Of a stretch of 64,000 nt of DNA, positions 17,987-27,496 are shown in pieces (position 1 is the first letter of the stretch; every line of letters begins with the position of its first letter). The DNA is from Halalkalibacter okhensis. GTDB taxonomy: Bacteria > Bacillota > Bacilli > Bacillales > Bacillaceae_D. The notes below the pieces were generated by a model. It saw only the letters and a list, made by a program, of their open reading frames with translations. It did no database searches and was not told the DNA's origin. The stretch lies in assembly GCF_000787375.1 (NCBI RefSeq), contig NZ_JRJU01000020.1, positions 1 to 64,000 on the forward strand, written 5' to 3'. Made by a program: the position numbers and the translations under genes.

Positions 17987-19243
17987 TTAACTAGCTAAAT
18001 TTTTCACATCGTTCTTCGCTTTTAATTGCTTAATATCTATTCGAATTACAAGGGAAACAATTAATGCAGCGATAAACATAAATCCAAAGATATAAAGAGT
18101 ACCTGCATAGCTATCAGTTGTTTCGCGAATCCATGATGCTAGGATTGGCCCAACTAAGCCCGCTAATGCCCAAGCCGTTAAAATATAACCATGAATGGCC
18201 CCTAACTGCTTCGTCCCAAACAAATCACCAATATAGGCTGGAATCGCCGCAAACCCTCCACCATAACAGGTAAGGATCAAGAACAATACGGCTTGGAATA
18301 ATATCGCATGAGTAATACTAGGAAGAGCAAAGAACGTGACAATTTGAATAACAAAGAATGCTGTATACACATTTGCTCGACCTATATAATCAGAAACAGA
18401 TGCCCAGCCAATTCGACCTAAGCCATTAAATACCCCCATCACACCAACCATCGTTGCGGCAGCAGCTGCTGATAGACCAGCAATTTCTTGCGCCATCGGT
18501 GAGGCAACAGACAAAATCGCAATCCCGCAAGTTACATTGATAAATAACATGACCCATAAGTACCAGAACCTTCTTGTTTTCACCGCTTCATTTGCCGTTA
18601 ATTGAGAAAGATCTGACTTCACTTTCTTGCCGTCACCTTGTACATCTGCCATGTAGCCAGCAGGCGGCCGTTCAATGTAAAGAGCTGATGCTAACATAAT
18701 GATAAAATAAATAATACCTAACGTAAAAAATGTATTCGCAATACCAACTGAATCAATCAAATTGGCCATAATCGGACTAGCAATCATGGCTGAAAACCCA
18801 AATCCCATTATAGCAAGCCCTGTTGCTAATCCACGACGATCTGGGAACCATTTTACTAGAGTGGATACTGGCGTAATGTAACCAACACCAAGACCGATCC
18901 CACCAAGTGCTCCGTATGTGAAATAGAGAAGCCCAATCGACTCTATGTTGATAGCAAAGCCTGCACCGACTAAGCCAATCCCAAAAAAGGTTGCTGCCAC
19001 TAACCCTGACTTTCGCGGGCCATACTTTTCAACAAAATGTCCCATAAAGGCTGCCGATAATCCTAAAAACACGATCGCAATACTAAATGTTAAAGAAACC
19101 GCACTCAAATCCCAACCAAGCTGATCCCTAATCGGGTTAGTGAAAACACTCCAAGCATACACAGAACCGATAGAAATATGAATTCCAACGGCAGCTAATG
19201 CAATCAACCAACGGTTCTTTAATTTCCCCTTCATTTCTCCCAT
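17987..19243 (-). CDS. OFA-family MFS transporter (oxalate/formate-antiporter type)
   Basis: 418 aa MFS protein with about 12 membrane helices. Hallmarks of the OFA family are the early HISIGSVYAWSVFTNP, LGGIGLGVGYITPVSTLVKWFPDRRGLATG and YGGGFAAIPAYIGDLFGTKQLGAIHG. The E. coli YhjX and oxalate/formate antiporters belong here. Next to an fdhF-like gene the likely cargo is formate or another small organic acid. The start is ATG eight bases after AGGAG; a longer frame to 19273 has no better site. A 200-base leader precedes it. Confidence 0.85.
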   Translation of the reverse strand: MGEMKGKLKNRWLIALAAVGIHISIGSVYAWSVFTNPIRDQLGWDLSAVSLTFSIAIVFLGLSAAFMGHFVEKYGPRKSGLVAATFFGIGLVGAGFAINIESIGLLYFTYGALGGIGLGVGYITPVSTLVKWFPDRRGLATGLAIMGFGFSAMIASPIMANLIDSVGIANTFFTLGIIYFIIMLASALYIERPPAGYMADVQGDGKKVKSDLSQLTANEAVKTRRFWYLWVMLFINVTCGIAILSVASPMAQEIAGLSAAAAATMVGVMGVFNGLGRIGWASVSDYIGRANVYTAFFVIQIVTFFALPSITHAILFQAVLFLILTCYGGGFAAIPAYIGDLFGTKQLGAIHGYILTAWALAGLVGPILASWIRETTDSYAGTLYIFGFMFIAALIVSLVIRIDIKQLKAKNDVKNLAS

Positions 19244-19452
19244 TTTCCACACTCCTCTTCTCTCAAAAAACACAAAAAAATCGACGTAACTCTCTTAAGG
19301 GAAAAATAGAATTCCCTAAAAAAGCACGACGATTAGTCTCAAGCAGGTTTCGCTACTTTCGTACCAATAGTAATCGCTTACAACAGCTGCTCATTTAATA
19401 CCGAAGACAGGGTCGCTATCTCGATTCTTAAATGTTACAGATTTATGAATGC
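19244..19452 (-). promoter_or_regulatory. Long structured 5' leader of the OFA transporter gene
   Basis: About 209 bases between the predicted transcription start and the ATG. Candidate elements on the minus strand: GAUAG/CUGUC hairpin, GAGCAG/CUGCUU, CUAUU/AGUAG with a GGUACGAA loop, and GCGAUUA/UAAUCGU, which crosses the previous pairing, then UUUUUU. Two pairings exclude each other, as in a riboswitch or attenuator. It matches no class I can recall. Rejected as known: T-box, SAM, lysine, THF, c-di-GMP-I. Confidence 0.4.
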
Positions 19453-19458
19453 AAATAA

Positions 19459-19487
19459 ATCATAACCTGTTTTCAAAAAAAATTCAA
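19459..19487 (-). promoter_or_regulatory. Promoter of the OFA transporter gene
   Basis: TTGAAT, 17 bases, TATGAT on the minus strand, placing the start of transcription near 19452. Confidence 0.65.
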
Positions 19488-19540
19488 TATAATTATATTG
19501 TAAATCTAAAGCTTTTATGCTTGATTTTCTATTAGAAGTC

Positions 19541-19570
19541 TTGTCAGTTAAAAGAGAATGTGTTTATATT
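19541..19570 (+). promoter_or_regulatory. fdhD promoter
   Basis: TTGTCA, 17-18 bases, TTATATT, some 40 bases before the fdhD start. Confidence 0.5.
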
Positions 19571-19607
19571 TGATACGTTCCTATTTTTATACAAAGGGGG
19601 AGTTTGT

Positions 19608-20408
19608 TTGACTGATTCACTAAGTTCAACTAGATCTATTATTAAGTATGGCCATCATCATTTCTCTAAATTAGAAGATGATATTGTAATCGAGTTCCCT
19701 TTGACTATTTATATAAATAACGAAGAATTTGCTACAATGGTTTGCAGCCCAAGAGATTTTGAGGAAATGGTCATTGGTTTTTTAGCATCGGAAGGAGTTA
19801 TTCGCTTCAGAAAAGAAATTAAAGACATGACGATTGATCAAGATCGTGGGTTTGCTTACGTTCATCTACATGCAGAAGTGCAAAATCAGCAGTATTTTTC
19901 CAAGCGCTTCATCGGTTCCTGCTGCGGCAAGAGTAGACAGTTTTATTTTCAAAATGACGTGCGCACAGCCAAAACATCGATGACATCTACAACCATTACA
20001 GCTCGACAATGTATGGATTTAATGAAAAAAATGCAAGATGCTAGTGTTGTGTTTAAAAATACAGGTGGGGTTCATAATGCGGCTCTTTGTACTGCCGATG
20101 AGCTGATCGTTTCCCGCTCCGATATAGGCAGGCATAACGCACTTGACAAGCTATACGGATATTCCCTCTTAAATGGCATCACGGTTAAAGATAAAATTCT
20201 CGTATTTAGTGGCCGTATTTCATCCGAAATTTTAACGAAAGCTGCTAAAATTGGAGTCGGTATTGTATTATCAAAGTCAGCTCCTACCGATTTAGCAATC
20301 CAACTTGCAGAAGACTTAAATATCACAGCGGTCGGATTCATTAGAGGATCTTCTTTTAATATTTATTCACACCCCAAACGCATCATCCTTGATTCAGAGG
20401 GAAACTAA
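19608..20408 (+). CDS. fdhD: Formate dehydrogenase accessory sulfurtransferase
   Basis: 266 aa. FdhD passes sulfur from a cysteine desulfurase to the Moco of formate dehydrogenases, which is required for activity. The active-site cysteine pair is visible in GSCCGKSR; other family stretches are SPRDFEEMVIGFLASEG, FKNTGGVHNAALC, RSDIGRHNALDKLYG and FSGRISSEILTKAAKIG. The start is TTG, five bases after GGGGGAG; the longer frame from 19560 precedes that site and includes promoter sequence. It points away from the OFA gene. Confidence 0.95.
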   Translation: MTDSLSSTRSIIKYGHHHFSKLEDDIVIEFPLTIYINNEEFATMVCSPRDFEEMVIGFLASEGVIRFRKEIKDMTIDQDRGFAYVHLHAEVQNQQYFSKRFIGSCCGKSRQFYFQNDVRTAKTSMTSTTITARQCMDLMKKMQDASVVFKNTGGVHNAALCTADELIVSRSDIGRHNALDKLYGYSLLNGITVKDKILVFSGRISSEILTKAAKIGVGIVLSKSAPTDLAIQLAEDLNITAVGFIRGSSFNIYSHPKRIILDSEGN

Positions 20409-20424
20409 AATAAGGAGGGATTAT

Positions 20425-20655
20425 ATGAGCTCGTGTAAATTAGACCACCCATTAGAAGATGTCTATTCGAAGTTAGATTCACAAAAATCATTTCTACCTG
20501 CTGAGCTTTTTGAAGGTTGCCAGCAGTTTTTAGCAGAAGAACCATCCCAACTTGAGTTAAACGAATTATTTCACCTGTTAAAGAAATACGATCTAGCTTC
20601 TGAAGAAGAACAGCATAGCCGCAACGAAGCAATTGCAAGATTAATAAACGCTTAG
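20425..20655 (+). CDS. Small soluble protein following fdhD
   Basis: 76 aa from the ATG after AAGGAGGG, 17 bases past the fdhD stop, so co-transcribed. It is acidic and helical (LDHPLEDVYSKLDSQKSFLPAELFEG pattern), with two Cys and no membrane segment. I recognise it only as a Bacillus group-specific protein. Position suggests a link to formate dehydrogenase maturation. Confidence 0.65.
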   Translation: MSSCKLDHPLEDVYSKLDSQKSFLPAELFEGCQQFLAEEPSQLELNELFHLLKKYDLASEEEQHSRNEAIARLINA

Positions 20656-20692
20656 AAGAAAACCCCTGATCCTTTATGAATCAGGGGTTTCT
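20655..20692. terminator. Bidirectional terminator
   Basis: AAACCCCTGAT pairs with ATCAGGGGTTT, closing the fdhD transcript and the converging moaD transcript. Confidence 0.8.
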
Positions 20693-20699
20693 CCATTGG

Positions 20700-20933
20700 T
20701 CACCCTCCACTTACAGGAGGAATAAACGCAATCACATCTCCATCTTTTACAACTTCATTTTCATCGGCATAGCTTTCATTTATCGCAACCATCGTTTGTT
20801 CAAGTGACGTGAAATGATACTGTTGTTGTAACCAAGACTTGATGTCATCGACCGTTTCACCTGCTTTGTCAACCTCGACTTGATCTGTCCCTGCTTCTTC
20901 TTGAAGTTCAGCAAACAATAAGATTTTAATCAT
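20700..20933 (-). CDS. moaD: Molybdopterin synthase small subunit
   Basis: 77 aa ubiquitin-like sulfur carrier ending in the required diglycine (PPVSGG). Its thiocarboxylated tail supplies sulfur to make molybdopterin from cPMP, together with MoaE. MIKILLFAELQE is the usual beta-strand start, after GGGGGAG. It overlaps moaE by eight bases, which indicates translational coupling. Confidence 0.95.
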   Translation of the reverse strand: MIKILLFAELQEEAGTDQVEVDKAGETVDDIKSWLQQQYHFTSLEQTMVAINESYADENEVVKDGDVIAFIPPVSGG

Positions 20934-21399
20934 GTTCTCCCCCCTTAATTTTCGGTTTCCCTTCAGGATACGCAGTCTGTTCTAATTGATCACCGACCCA
21001 CTTCGTCCCATCTTCCCAAAATTCTTTCTTCCATATGGGCACAATCTGCTTAATACGCTCCATCGCATATTCATTTGCTTCATAAGCGGCTTTACGATGC
21101 GGAGTCGATACAGCAATAATCACAGCAATTTCAGATATATCTAATGTTCCTACACGGTGTGTAATTGCAATCGTTGATCCTGGCCACTTATCACGAACTT
21201 CTTGGCCGATTTGCTCTAGCATTTTAATGGCCATTGGTTTATACGCTTGATATTCTAATTTAAGCGTTCGCTTCCCGTGCGTTAGCTCTCTGACAGTACC
21301 AATAAATGTAGCAATAGCGCCACATTCTCGTCTTGTCACCTTAGCGACAACTTCTTCCATCGATAACGGTGTATCTTGAATGTCAAATAGTTGACTCAT
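20926..21399 (-). CDS. moaE: Molybdopterin synthase catalytic subunit
   Basis: About 157 aa. MoaE combines cPMP with MoaD thiocarboxylate. Typical stretches: GAIATFIGTVRELTHGKRTLKLEYQAY, AITHRVGTLDISE, AVSTPHRKAAYEANEYAMERIK and PIWKKEFWEDG. The active-site Lys lies in PIWKKE. Three starts are possible (GTG 21408, ATG 21405, ATG 21399); I chose the last, six bases after a GAGTGA site. It overlaps mobB. Confidence 0.94.
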   Translation of the reverse strand: MSQLFDIQDTPLSMEEVVAKVTRRECGAIATFIGTVRELTHGKRTLKLEYQAYKPMAIKMLEQIGQEVRDKWPGSTIAITHRVGTLDISEIAVIIAVSTPHRKAAYEANEYAMERIKQIVPIWKKEFWEDGTKWVGDQLEQTAYPEGKPKIKGGEHD

Positions 21400-21916
21400 G
21401 TTCATCACTCAATTTCTGTAAAATATATTCTATCGATTTTGGCGTATCATTTACGTGAAAGATTGGAAAGTCTTGTTGATCATCGGGTAGGGATTTCCAT
21501 GTAATCGCACAAACGATATTGCTTGCACGTAACAAATCAACATCCTTTTCACTACGAAGAATAACCACTTTTGGATAGGGCTCTTTTTTAAATCCTTCAA
21601 CCAATAAGATGTCGGGTGAAAAGGTTTCATATAGTTTCACCATTTTCTCTAGAGACCATGTTTGATTCTTAATATGAAGCTGCAAGGAGCCTCCCCCTTC
21701 AACAGCAGTCATGTCAGCTCCAGCCTCCATGTGACGCTCACTATCCTTAAGTTTGCTCTCATTTCTTTGGGGGCTTGTGTGACCATGATGCTTAATGGTT
21801 GCTACCTGTAAACCCGATTCGCTACATCGTTTAATGAGCGCTTCCATTAAAGTCGTCTTTCCACTATTTTGATAGCCGACTACCTGTAAGATGGGACAAT
21901 ATTGTTCCAAGGCCAT
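21383..21916 (-). CDS. mobB: Molybdopterin-guanine dinucleotide biosynthesis GTPase
   Basis: 177 aa. P-loop GYQNSGKTTL near residue 14 and the MobB stretches VATIKHHGH, AGADMTAVEGGG and DILLVEGFKKEPYPKVVI. Assists MobA in forming MGD cofactor, needed by the fdhF-like enzyme. ATG after AAGGA, overlapping the end of moeA by 37 bases. Confidence 0.92.
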   Translation of the reverse strand: MALEQYCPILQVVGYQNSGKTTLMEALIKRCSESGLQVATIKHHGHTSPQRNESKLKDSERHMEAGADMTAVEGGGSLQLHIKNQTWSLEKMVKLYETFSPDILLVEGFKKEPYPKVVILRSEKDVDLLRASNIVCAITWKSLPDDQQDFPIFHVNDTPKSIEYILQKLSDEHESTI

Positions 21917-23169
21917 TCACTTCCTTGATGATCCTCTAATAACAAGACATCAACGGTCATCTCTTTTTCATACCCTCTTGTTCCCCCAGGTAAGAGGAGC
22001 AAGCAATCCGCTCCACCTAAAGAGCTGACGATTCCTGATTTATCAACCCCAGAAGGAGAGGCGATTAATCTGCCTTCGATAAAATCTATTTTTGCCCGAA
22101 CTAGCCTCATAAAAGGATTCGGTTTTGGAAAATCCGTTCCTAATGTTGCTTTCACTTTTTGCAAATGCGGGTATGTATTATATAACGCTCTTCGTAACAT
22201 CGGGTGAACAAATAACTCAAAGCCAACATAACAAGCAGATGGATTTCCAGATAACCCGTAGATCATCTTCCCGTCTACTGTTGCCACAGTTGTTACACTT
22301 CCTGGTCGCATGGCTACTTTATTAAAGAGCACGGTCGCTCCTACTTGTTTTAAGATTGCTGGTACAAAATCATAATCTCCTACCGATACACCACCAGTTG
22401 TGATTAACATATCGACTTTCGATAGAGCTTCTTTTGTTGCAGCAAAACAAGCGTCCAGATCATCGTTTAATTTCCCGAAATAAACGGCTTGTCCACCCGC
22501 TCTTTCGATTTGGGCCATAATCATGTAGGCATTTGAATTTCTAATTTTACCTGGTGCAAGTGGTTCATCAATGTTTAGTAATTCACTTCCTGTTGCAATT
22601 ACACCAATGACTGGCTTTTTAGCAACCGTAACTTTGTGATACCCAAAGGTTGCGAGCAATGCCACGATCCCCGGATTAATTTGCGTGCCCTTCTTTACTA
22701 ATATGGTACCTTTTTGAGTGTCCTCGCCTTGATAGGAAATGTTGTTGCCTTTTTTAAACAAACGTTTGATTAGTATCTTTTTATCGCTAACTTCTTTTGT
22801 TAACTCAAGCATCACAACAGCGTCGCATCCTTTTGGAATAGGGGCTCCCGTCATAATTCTTACAGCCTGAAATGGTTTGACTTCACCTTCAAAGACATAC
22901 CCTGCACCAATTTCGCCTACGACATCAAATTCAATGGGATTGTTCGAATTCGCTTCATTCGTATCTTCAGCCCGAATCGCAAAACCATCATAAGGAGAAC
23001 GATCAAACGCTGGCACATCGTGAGACGCTACTAAATCTTCTGCCAAAAACCTTCCGTAACTGTCCTCTATATTCACCGTTTCAGATTGTGGATGAACCTC
23101 TTGTTCCATAACTCTTTTTACTGCTTCTTCAACTTGGATCGGCTTTCGCTTTTCTACCACAGCACTCAC
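21880..23169 (-). CDS. moeA: Molybdopterin molybdenumtransferase
   Basis: 429 aa. MoeA inserts molybdate into adenylylated molybdopterin. Domains in order: N-terminal region with DVPAFDRSPYDGFAIRAED, a beta-rich domain (VRIMTGAPIPKGCDAVVM), the MoaB-like domain (GVIATGSELL, LITTGGVSVGDYDFV) and the C-terminal domain. ATG near 23169. The downstream genes mobB, moaE and moaD overlap, so these four form one operon. Confidence 0.95.
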   Translation of the reverse strand: MSAVVEKRKPIQVEEAVKRVMEQEVHPQSETVNIEDSYGRFLAEDLVASHDVPAFDRSPYDGFAIRAEDTNEANSNNPIEFDVVGEIGAGYVFEGEVKPFQAVRIMTGAPIPKGCDAVVMLELTKEVSDKKILIKRLFKKGNNISYQGEDTQKGTILVKKGTQINPGIVALLATFGYHKVTVAKKPVIGVIATGSELLNIDEPLAPGKIRNSNAYMIMAQIERAGGQAVYFGKLNDDLDACFAATKEALSKVDMLITTGGVSVGDYDFVPAILKQVGATVLFNKVAMRPGSVTTVATVDGKMIYGLSGNPSACYVGFELFVHPMLRRALYNTYPHLQKVKATLGTDFPKPNPFMRLVRAKIDFIEGRLIASPSGVDKSGIVSSLGGADCLLLLPGGTRGYEKEMTVDVLLLEDHQGSEWPWNNIVPSYR

Positions 23170-23221
23170 TCCAATTTAAATATTTCGAAAAATCCTGTTT
23201 TTATCATTCCAAACATTAGTA

Positions 23222-23252
23222 AATAATGCAAGGGGAATCCCCTTGCATTATT
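23222..23252 (-). terminator. 14-bp-arm palindrome right after moaA stop
   Basis: Arms AATAATGCAAGGGG and CCCCTTGCATTATT are perfect around a three-base loop and touch the moaA stop codon. The minus-strand tail is only weakly T-rich, so it may attenuate or stabilise the moaA mRNA ahead of moeA. Confidence 0.6.
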
Positions 23253-24269
23253 CTACCCACCAATATAGGACATTTCAATTTTCTTGCGGTTTTTGACCGT
23301 TTCTTCTGTCCGTTCTTCTGAGTACTTATCTGTACGTGCACTCCAAATCTCTGTAATCTTTGAAACGATTTCTTGATCAGAAGTATTTGCACGAATGAGC
23401 GAGCGTAAATCATAGCCTGACTCGGCAAATAAACAAGTATATAACTTTCCATCCGCTGAAATCCGAGCACGTGTGCAATTTCCACAAAAGGTATCTGAGA
23501 CAGATGAAATAATGCCAATCTCTGTGTTTGTCCCACTATATCGATAGCGTGTGGCCACTTCCCCCAAATAGTCTCTTTCCACTTCTTCAATCGGTGCAAT
23601 CGTTGAAACTTGTTCTAGAAGTTCTTTTTTGGTTACAACTTGAGAGAAGTCCCAGCCATTTGTTTGACCAACATCCATAAATTCAATAAAACGTAACTGA
23701 ATGTCTCTTTCTTTACAGTAACGAGCTAACTTTACAACTTCCCCTTCATTTACGCCTTTTTTTACAACCATATTAATTTTAACTTCAAGTCCCGCTTCTA
23801 ATGCGGCATCTATGCCTTTTAAGACGACTGCTGAGGTCACTTTTCTTCCATTCATTTGTTGGAAAATTTCCGTTGTAAGCGCATCTAAGCTAACATTCAC
23901 ACGCATTAAGCCCGCTTCTTTAAGTAGCTTTGCCTGTTTTACTAAATGAACGCCATTTGTCGTCAAAGCGATATCTTCAATTCCCTTAATAACCGATAGT
24001 CGCTTAATTAATTCTGGTACATTTTTTCGAAGAAGTGGTTCTCCACCTGTTAAGCGAAGTTTCTTCACTCCTAATGTGGTAAATTGCCGAACCAATCGTT
24101 CAATTTCATCAAAAGAGAGCAGTTCTTCTTCTCTCATAAATACATAATCCTCGCCGAACACTTCTTGCGGCATACAGTAGGAACAGCGGAAATTACACTT
24201 GTCCATGATTGATATACGCAAATCTTGTAATGGTCGCAAGTATTTATCTCTAACGTGATTGATTTCCAA
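23253..24269 (-). CDS. moaA: GTP 3',8-cyclase (Moco step 1)
   Basis: About 338 aa radical-SAM enzyme forming cyclic pyranopterin from GTP, with MoaC. The first Fe-S motif is [10 protein letters not shown]. The second cluster cysteines lie in [21 protein letters not shown]. The C-terminal GG (SYIGG), needed for activity, is intact. Start TTG seven bases after GGAGG; the ATG two codons upstream sits directly on the ribosome site. Confidence 0.96.
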   Translation of the reverse strand: MEINHVRDKYLRPLQDLRISIMDKCNFRCSYCMPQEVFGEDYVFMREEELLSFDEIERLVRQFTTLGVKKLRLTGGEPLLRKNVPELIKRLSVIKGIEDIALTTNGVHLVKQAKLLKEAGLMRVNVSLDALTTEIFQQMNGRKVTSAVVLKGIDAALEAGLEVKINMVVKKGVNEGEVVKLARYCKERDIQLRFIEFMDVGQTNGWDFSQVVTKKELLEQVSTIAPIEEVERDYLGEVATRYRYSGTNTEIGIISSVSDTFCGNCTRARISADGKLYTCLFAESGYDLRSLIRANTSDQEIVSKITEIWSARTDKYSEERTEETVKNRKKIEMSYIGG

Positions 24270-24395
24270 GTCCATTCCTCCTTTTCTTTCCTCTCTCAAG
24301 ATCGGCGAATATTGGTTGATTCGTAAAAAGCTGTTACTATTAATTCAGATATAATAAATCATTCTAACATAAAAAAAGGAAGGTGAAGGACTTCT

Positions 24396-24890
24396 ATGCA
24401 TAATATAAATACTTCCAAAAGTGTAAACGTTGCTATCTTAACGATTTCAGATACGCGAAATCAAGAAGATGATCGTAGCGGGCAGGCAATCCAAGCTCTT
24501 TTACAAGCAAAGGATCATTCTATTGTTGATTATCAGATTGTAAAGGATGAACTTCTTTTGATTCAAGAAGTTATCGCAACATGGACAGATAACAACGACA
24601 TTCAAGCCATTATCCTTAATGGCGGAACTGGGTTTTCTCCACGTGATGTTACATATGAGGCCGTCTCTCAAGTTTTAGATAAACAGATGGACGGCTTTGG
24701 CGAATTATTTCGTATGTTAAGTTATGAAGAAATCGGTCCAAAAGCCTTATTTAGTCGAGCTGTAGCTGGAAGTAAACAAGCAACAGCTATTTATGCCTTA
24801 CCAGGCTCCACAAACGCGGTGAAACTCGCTATGGAAAAATTAATATTACCAACTATCTCTCACTTTACTGACGAGCTGGTAAAGAAATGA
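24396..24890 (+). CDS. moaB: Molybdopterin adenylyltransferase-type protein
   Basis: 164 aa MogA/MoaB-family protein ([75 protein letters not shown]). In bacteria it is involved in Moco maturation by adenylylating molybdopterin. Divergent from moaA. Its stop overlaps the next gene's ATG (ATGA). Confidence 0.93.
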   Translation: MHNINTSKSVNVAILTISDTRNQEDDRSGQAIQALLQAKDHSIVDYQIVKDELLLIQEVIATWTDNNDIQAIILNGGTGFSPRDVTYEAVSQVLDKQMDGFGELFRMLSYEEIGPKALFSRAVAGSKQATAIYALPGSTNAVKLAMEKLILPTISHFTDELVKK

Positions 24891-25960
24891 ACGTAGCAGG
24901 TATCGTTTTAGCTGGTGGACAATCTTCACGCTACGGACAACCGAAAATGTTTGAATATCATCATGGTCTTCCTTTTTATGAACACAGCACGAATGCTCTT
25001 CATGCTAGTGGGATTGATTCGGTGTATATCATTACGAATGCATCACTTGCATCGCAGTTTAACCCAAACGATGCACCTTTACTAATTGAGAAGAAACCGC
25101 ACCATGGTCCGTTATTTGCGCTGACTTTTGCTATGCAAACAATTCAAGACGTTGATTGGTATGTTGTGCTAGCTGCTGACATCCCGTTTATTTCTTCAAA
25201 CATCATCAACTCGTTACTAATAGAGGCAATGGACTCCTCTTATGACGCGATCGTTCCGGTCACAGGAGAAAAGGAGCAGCCATTAGTGGCTATGTATCAT
25301 CGTCGATGTTTGCCATTAGCAGAAGAGCTAGTTGAAAACAATCGAAGAAGCATGCGACCATTGTTGCAAAAAGCTCAGGTAAACTATCTACACTATCCTA
25401 GTAATCAACGTGAATTTACGAATATTAACTATGAAAGTGAATGGAATAACGAAACAACTAAGGAGAGCGAAAACATGAGTGAATTTTCACATTGGAATGA
25501 AAAAGGCCGTCCCAAGATGGTTGATATTTCTCAAAAAGATCAAACAAAACGAACCGCTGTTGCCCAAAGTACGATTGTCTTAAAAAAAGAATTATATGAT
25601 GCCATTCAAAATGCCCAAATCAAAAAAGGCGATCCCCTTCAAGTGGCCCAAATTGCAGGGATTATGGCAGCGAAAAAAACACCTGACTTGATCCCGATGT
25701 GCCATCCTATTCAAATTACAGGAGTCGATTTTCACTTTGAATACAAGGAAGCGTCCGATGGATATGAACTCATCATGCAAGCGGAAGTCTCCTGCAAAGG
25801 AAATACAGGTGTCGAAATGGAAGCATTAACAGCTGTATCAGCTGCTGCATTAACGTTCTATGATATGTGTAAAGCCGTAGATAAGAGCATGATCATCAAA
25901 GACACCTTCCTCCTAAGCAAAACAGGCGGAAAAAATGGCGACTACACTTCCGGGAGATAA
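24887..25960 (+). CDS. MobA-MoaC fusion protein
   Basis: 357 aa in one frame. Residues 1 to about 190 are MobA, the GTP:molybdopterin guanylyltransferase ([38 protein letters not shown]). Residues 197-357 are a full MoaC, cPMP synthase ([45 protein letters not shown]). The moaC Met has its own AAGGAG nine bases upstream, and TAA stops lie in an adjacent frame just before it. MoaC is probably made both as a fusion and alone, or the genes were joined by a one-base indel. Confidence 0.88.
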   Translation: MNVAGIVLAGGQSSRYGQPKMFEYHHGLPFYEHSTNALHASGIDSVYIITNASLASQFNPNDAPLLIEKKPHHGPLFALTFAMQTIQDVDWYVVLAADIPFISSNIINSLLIEAMDSSYDAIVPVTGEKEQPLVAMYHRRCLPLAEELVENNRRSMRPLLQKAQVNYLHYPSNQREFTNINYESEWNNETTKESENMSEFSHWNEKGRPKMVDISQKDQTKRTAVAQSTIVLKKELYDAIQNAQIKKGDPLQVAQIAGIMAAKKTPDLIPMCHPIQITGVDFHFEYKEASDGYELIMQAEVSCKGNTGVEMEALTAVSAAALTFYDMCKAVDKSMIIKDTFLLSKTGGKNGDYTSGR

Positions 25961-25986
25961 GAGAGCACTGAAATAGGCGTTTTTTG

Positions 25987-26032
25987 AGGCTGCTGAAAAA
26001 GGGACGATTTTCACCTTTTTCAGCAGCCTTTA
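25987..26032 (+). terminator. Terminator after mobA-moaC
   Basis: AGGCTGCTGAAAAAGG pairs with CCTTTTTCAGCAGCCT, with a TTT tail. It closes the moaB-mobA-moaC transcript. Confidence 0.8.
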
Positions 26033-26321
26033 AGCAATGAGCGGAACCATTGCTGCTTTCTTGAATCCTCTAAAAGTCTTTTTCAGTACCTTCGTCTTTT
26101 TACCCCCTTTATTTTGCAAAGCTAACGTATCATTTCAAAAGCACAAACACTGTGATACTGGTCACTATTTATTTCAGAAGTAGACCTTCTATACGTTCGT
26201 CCCCGTGGTTAACAATCGTTCGACTAGAAAATAGTATAGCAATCAGTGTATAATGAACTATTGGAATGCCTTTACATACTCAAATATTAAAACTTGCTTG
26301 AAACTGGAGTGAACATACATT

Positions 26322-27491
26322 TTGGAAAATAAGAAAGCGTTACCTGTATTATTTGCAGTTATGTTTCTTGTTATGGTTGGGTTTGGAATTATTATACCTG
26401 TTATGCCCTTCTATGCAGAAGAAATTGGAGCAACTCCGACACAATTAGGTCTATTAATGGCCGTCTATTCCTTTATGCAACTTCTATTTGCTCCGATGTG
26501 GGGACGGGTCTCAGACCAAATTGGACGAAAACCTGTTATTATGATCGGGATATTTGGACTAGCTCTTTCCTTTTTCTTGTTAGCTGTCTCTTCTACTCTC
26601 TGGATGCTTTTTGCAGCGAGAATTATTGGGGGATTCTTCTCTTCGGCTAATATGCCGACAGTGATGGCTTATGTCGCTGATATTACCTCAGAGGAAGATC
26701 GCGGCAAAGGGATGGGGATCATAGGTGCTTCAATCGGTCTAGGTTTTATTTTCGGACCGGCCATTGGTGGCATCTTCTCACAAACGAATTTAAGTTTGCC
26801 CTTTTATTTAGCTGGTGCTTTATCCGTGGTTACATGTTTATTCGTATTCATCGTTTTAAAAGAATCGTTAACACCCGAACAACGGAACAAGCAATTACGA
26901 GAACGAACACCATTACGGGCAGCCTTTAAAGGCCCCGTTTCGATTTTATTTATTTTGCAGTGGTTTGTTTCGTTATCGCTAGCTAGTCTTGAAGCAACAT
27001 TTGCTTATTTTGCTTATGAAAGAGCTCAATTAAGTGCTGTTGAGTTAGGCTACATCTTTATGATTATGGGGTTAGCCGGTGCCCTTGTTCAAGGCGGCTT
27101 AGTTGGAAGGCTTACGAAGAAATACGGAGAAGGATCGGTTATTCAATTAGGGATCATCATTTCCGCCATTGGCTTCGGGCTCATTTTATTCATTGATAGT
27201 TTTGTGACAGCTGCCATATTTTTAACCGTGTTTGGTGTTGGGAATGGCTTGATACGTCCAAGCGTATCCTCATTACTGACCAAAGCCTCTCCAACCGGCT
27301 ACGGACGAACGACAGGGCTTTTATCATCATTTGACTCACTTGGCCGCATTATCGGTCCACCACTTGGGGGCTGGCTCTTTACCGTGACAATTGGCCTACC
27401 TTATATGCTAGGGATTGCCTTATCGATTTTCGCCTTGATATTATATCGAGTGTACAAAGCAAAAGCGCACACCCCAGTTCCAGGAACGTAA
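26322..27491 (+). CDS. MFS multidrug efflux transporter (DHA1, TetA/NorA-like)
   Basis: 389 aa, 12 membrane helices. DHA1 marks: FGIIIPVMPFYAEEIGATPTQLG, motif A in GRVSDQIGRKPVIMIG, motif C in GASIGLGFIFGPAIGG. Proton-driven drug export is the family role; the substrate is not predictable. TTG start, with GGAG about 12 bases upstream. The 290 bases before it hold no gene and one TATAAT at about 26250. Confidence 0.85.
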   Translation: MENKKALPVLFAVMFLVMVGFGIIIPVMPFYAEEIGATPTQLGLLMAVYSFMQLLFAPMWGRVSDQIGRKPVIMIGIFGLALSFFLLAVSSTLWMLFAARIIGGFFSSANMPTVMAYVADITSEEDRGKGMGIIGASIGLGFIFGPAIGGIFSQTNLSLPFYLAGALSVVTCLFVFIVLKESLTPEQRNKQLRERTPLRAAFKGPVSILFILQWFVSLSLASLEATFAYFAYERAQLSAVELGYIFMIMGLAGALVQGGLVGRLTKKYGEGSVIQLGIIISAIGFGLILFIDSFVTAAIFLTVFGVGNGLIRPSVSSLLTKASPTGYGRTTGLLSSFDSLGRIIGPPLGGWLFTVTIGLPYMLGIALSIFALILYRVYKAKAHTPVPGT

Positions 27492-27496
27492 GAAAA

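Noticed and set aside
19321-19440. Possible known riboswitch (T-box, SAM, THF, c-di-GMP-I, lysine, Moco)
   Set aside because: No consensus core of any of these could be aligned; kept only as an unclassified leader.
23216-23599. Frame overlapping the 3' part of moaA
   Set aside because: A shadow of moaA in another frame; moaA itself has both Fe-S motifs and the C-terminal GG.
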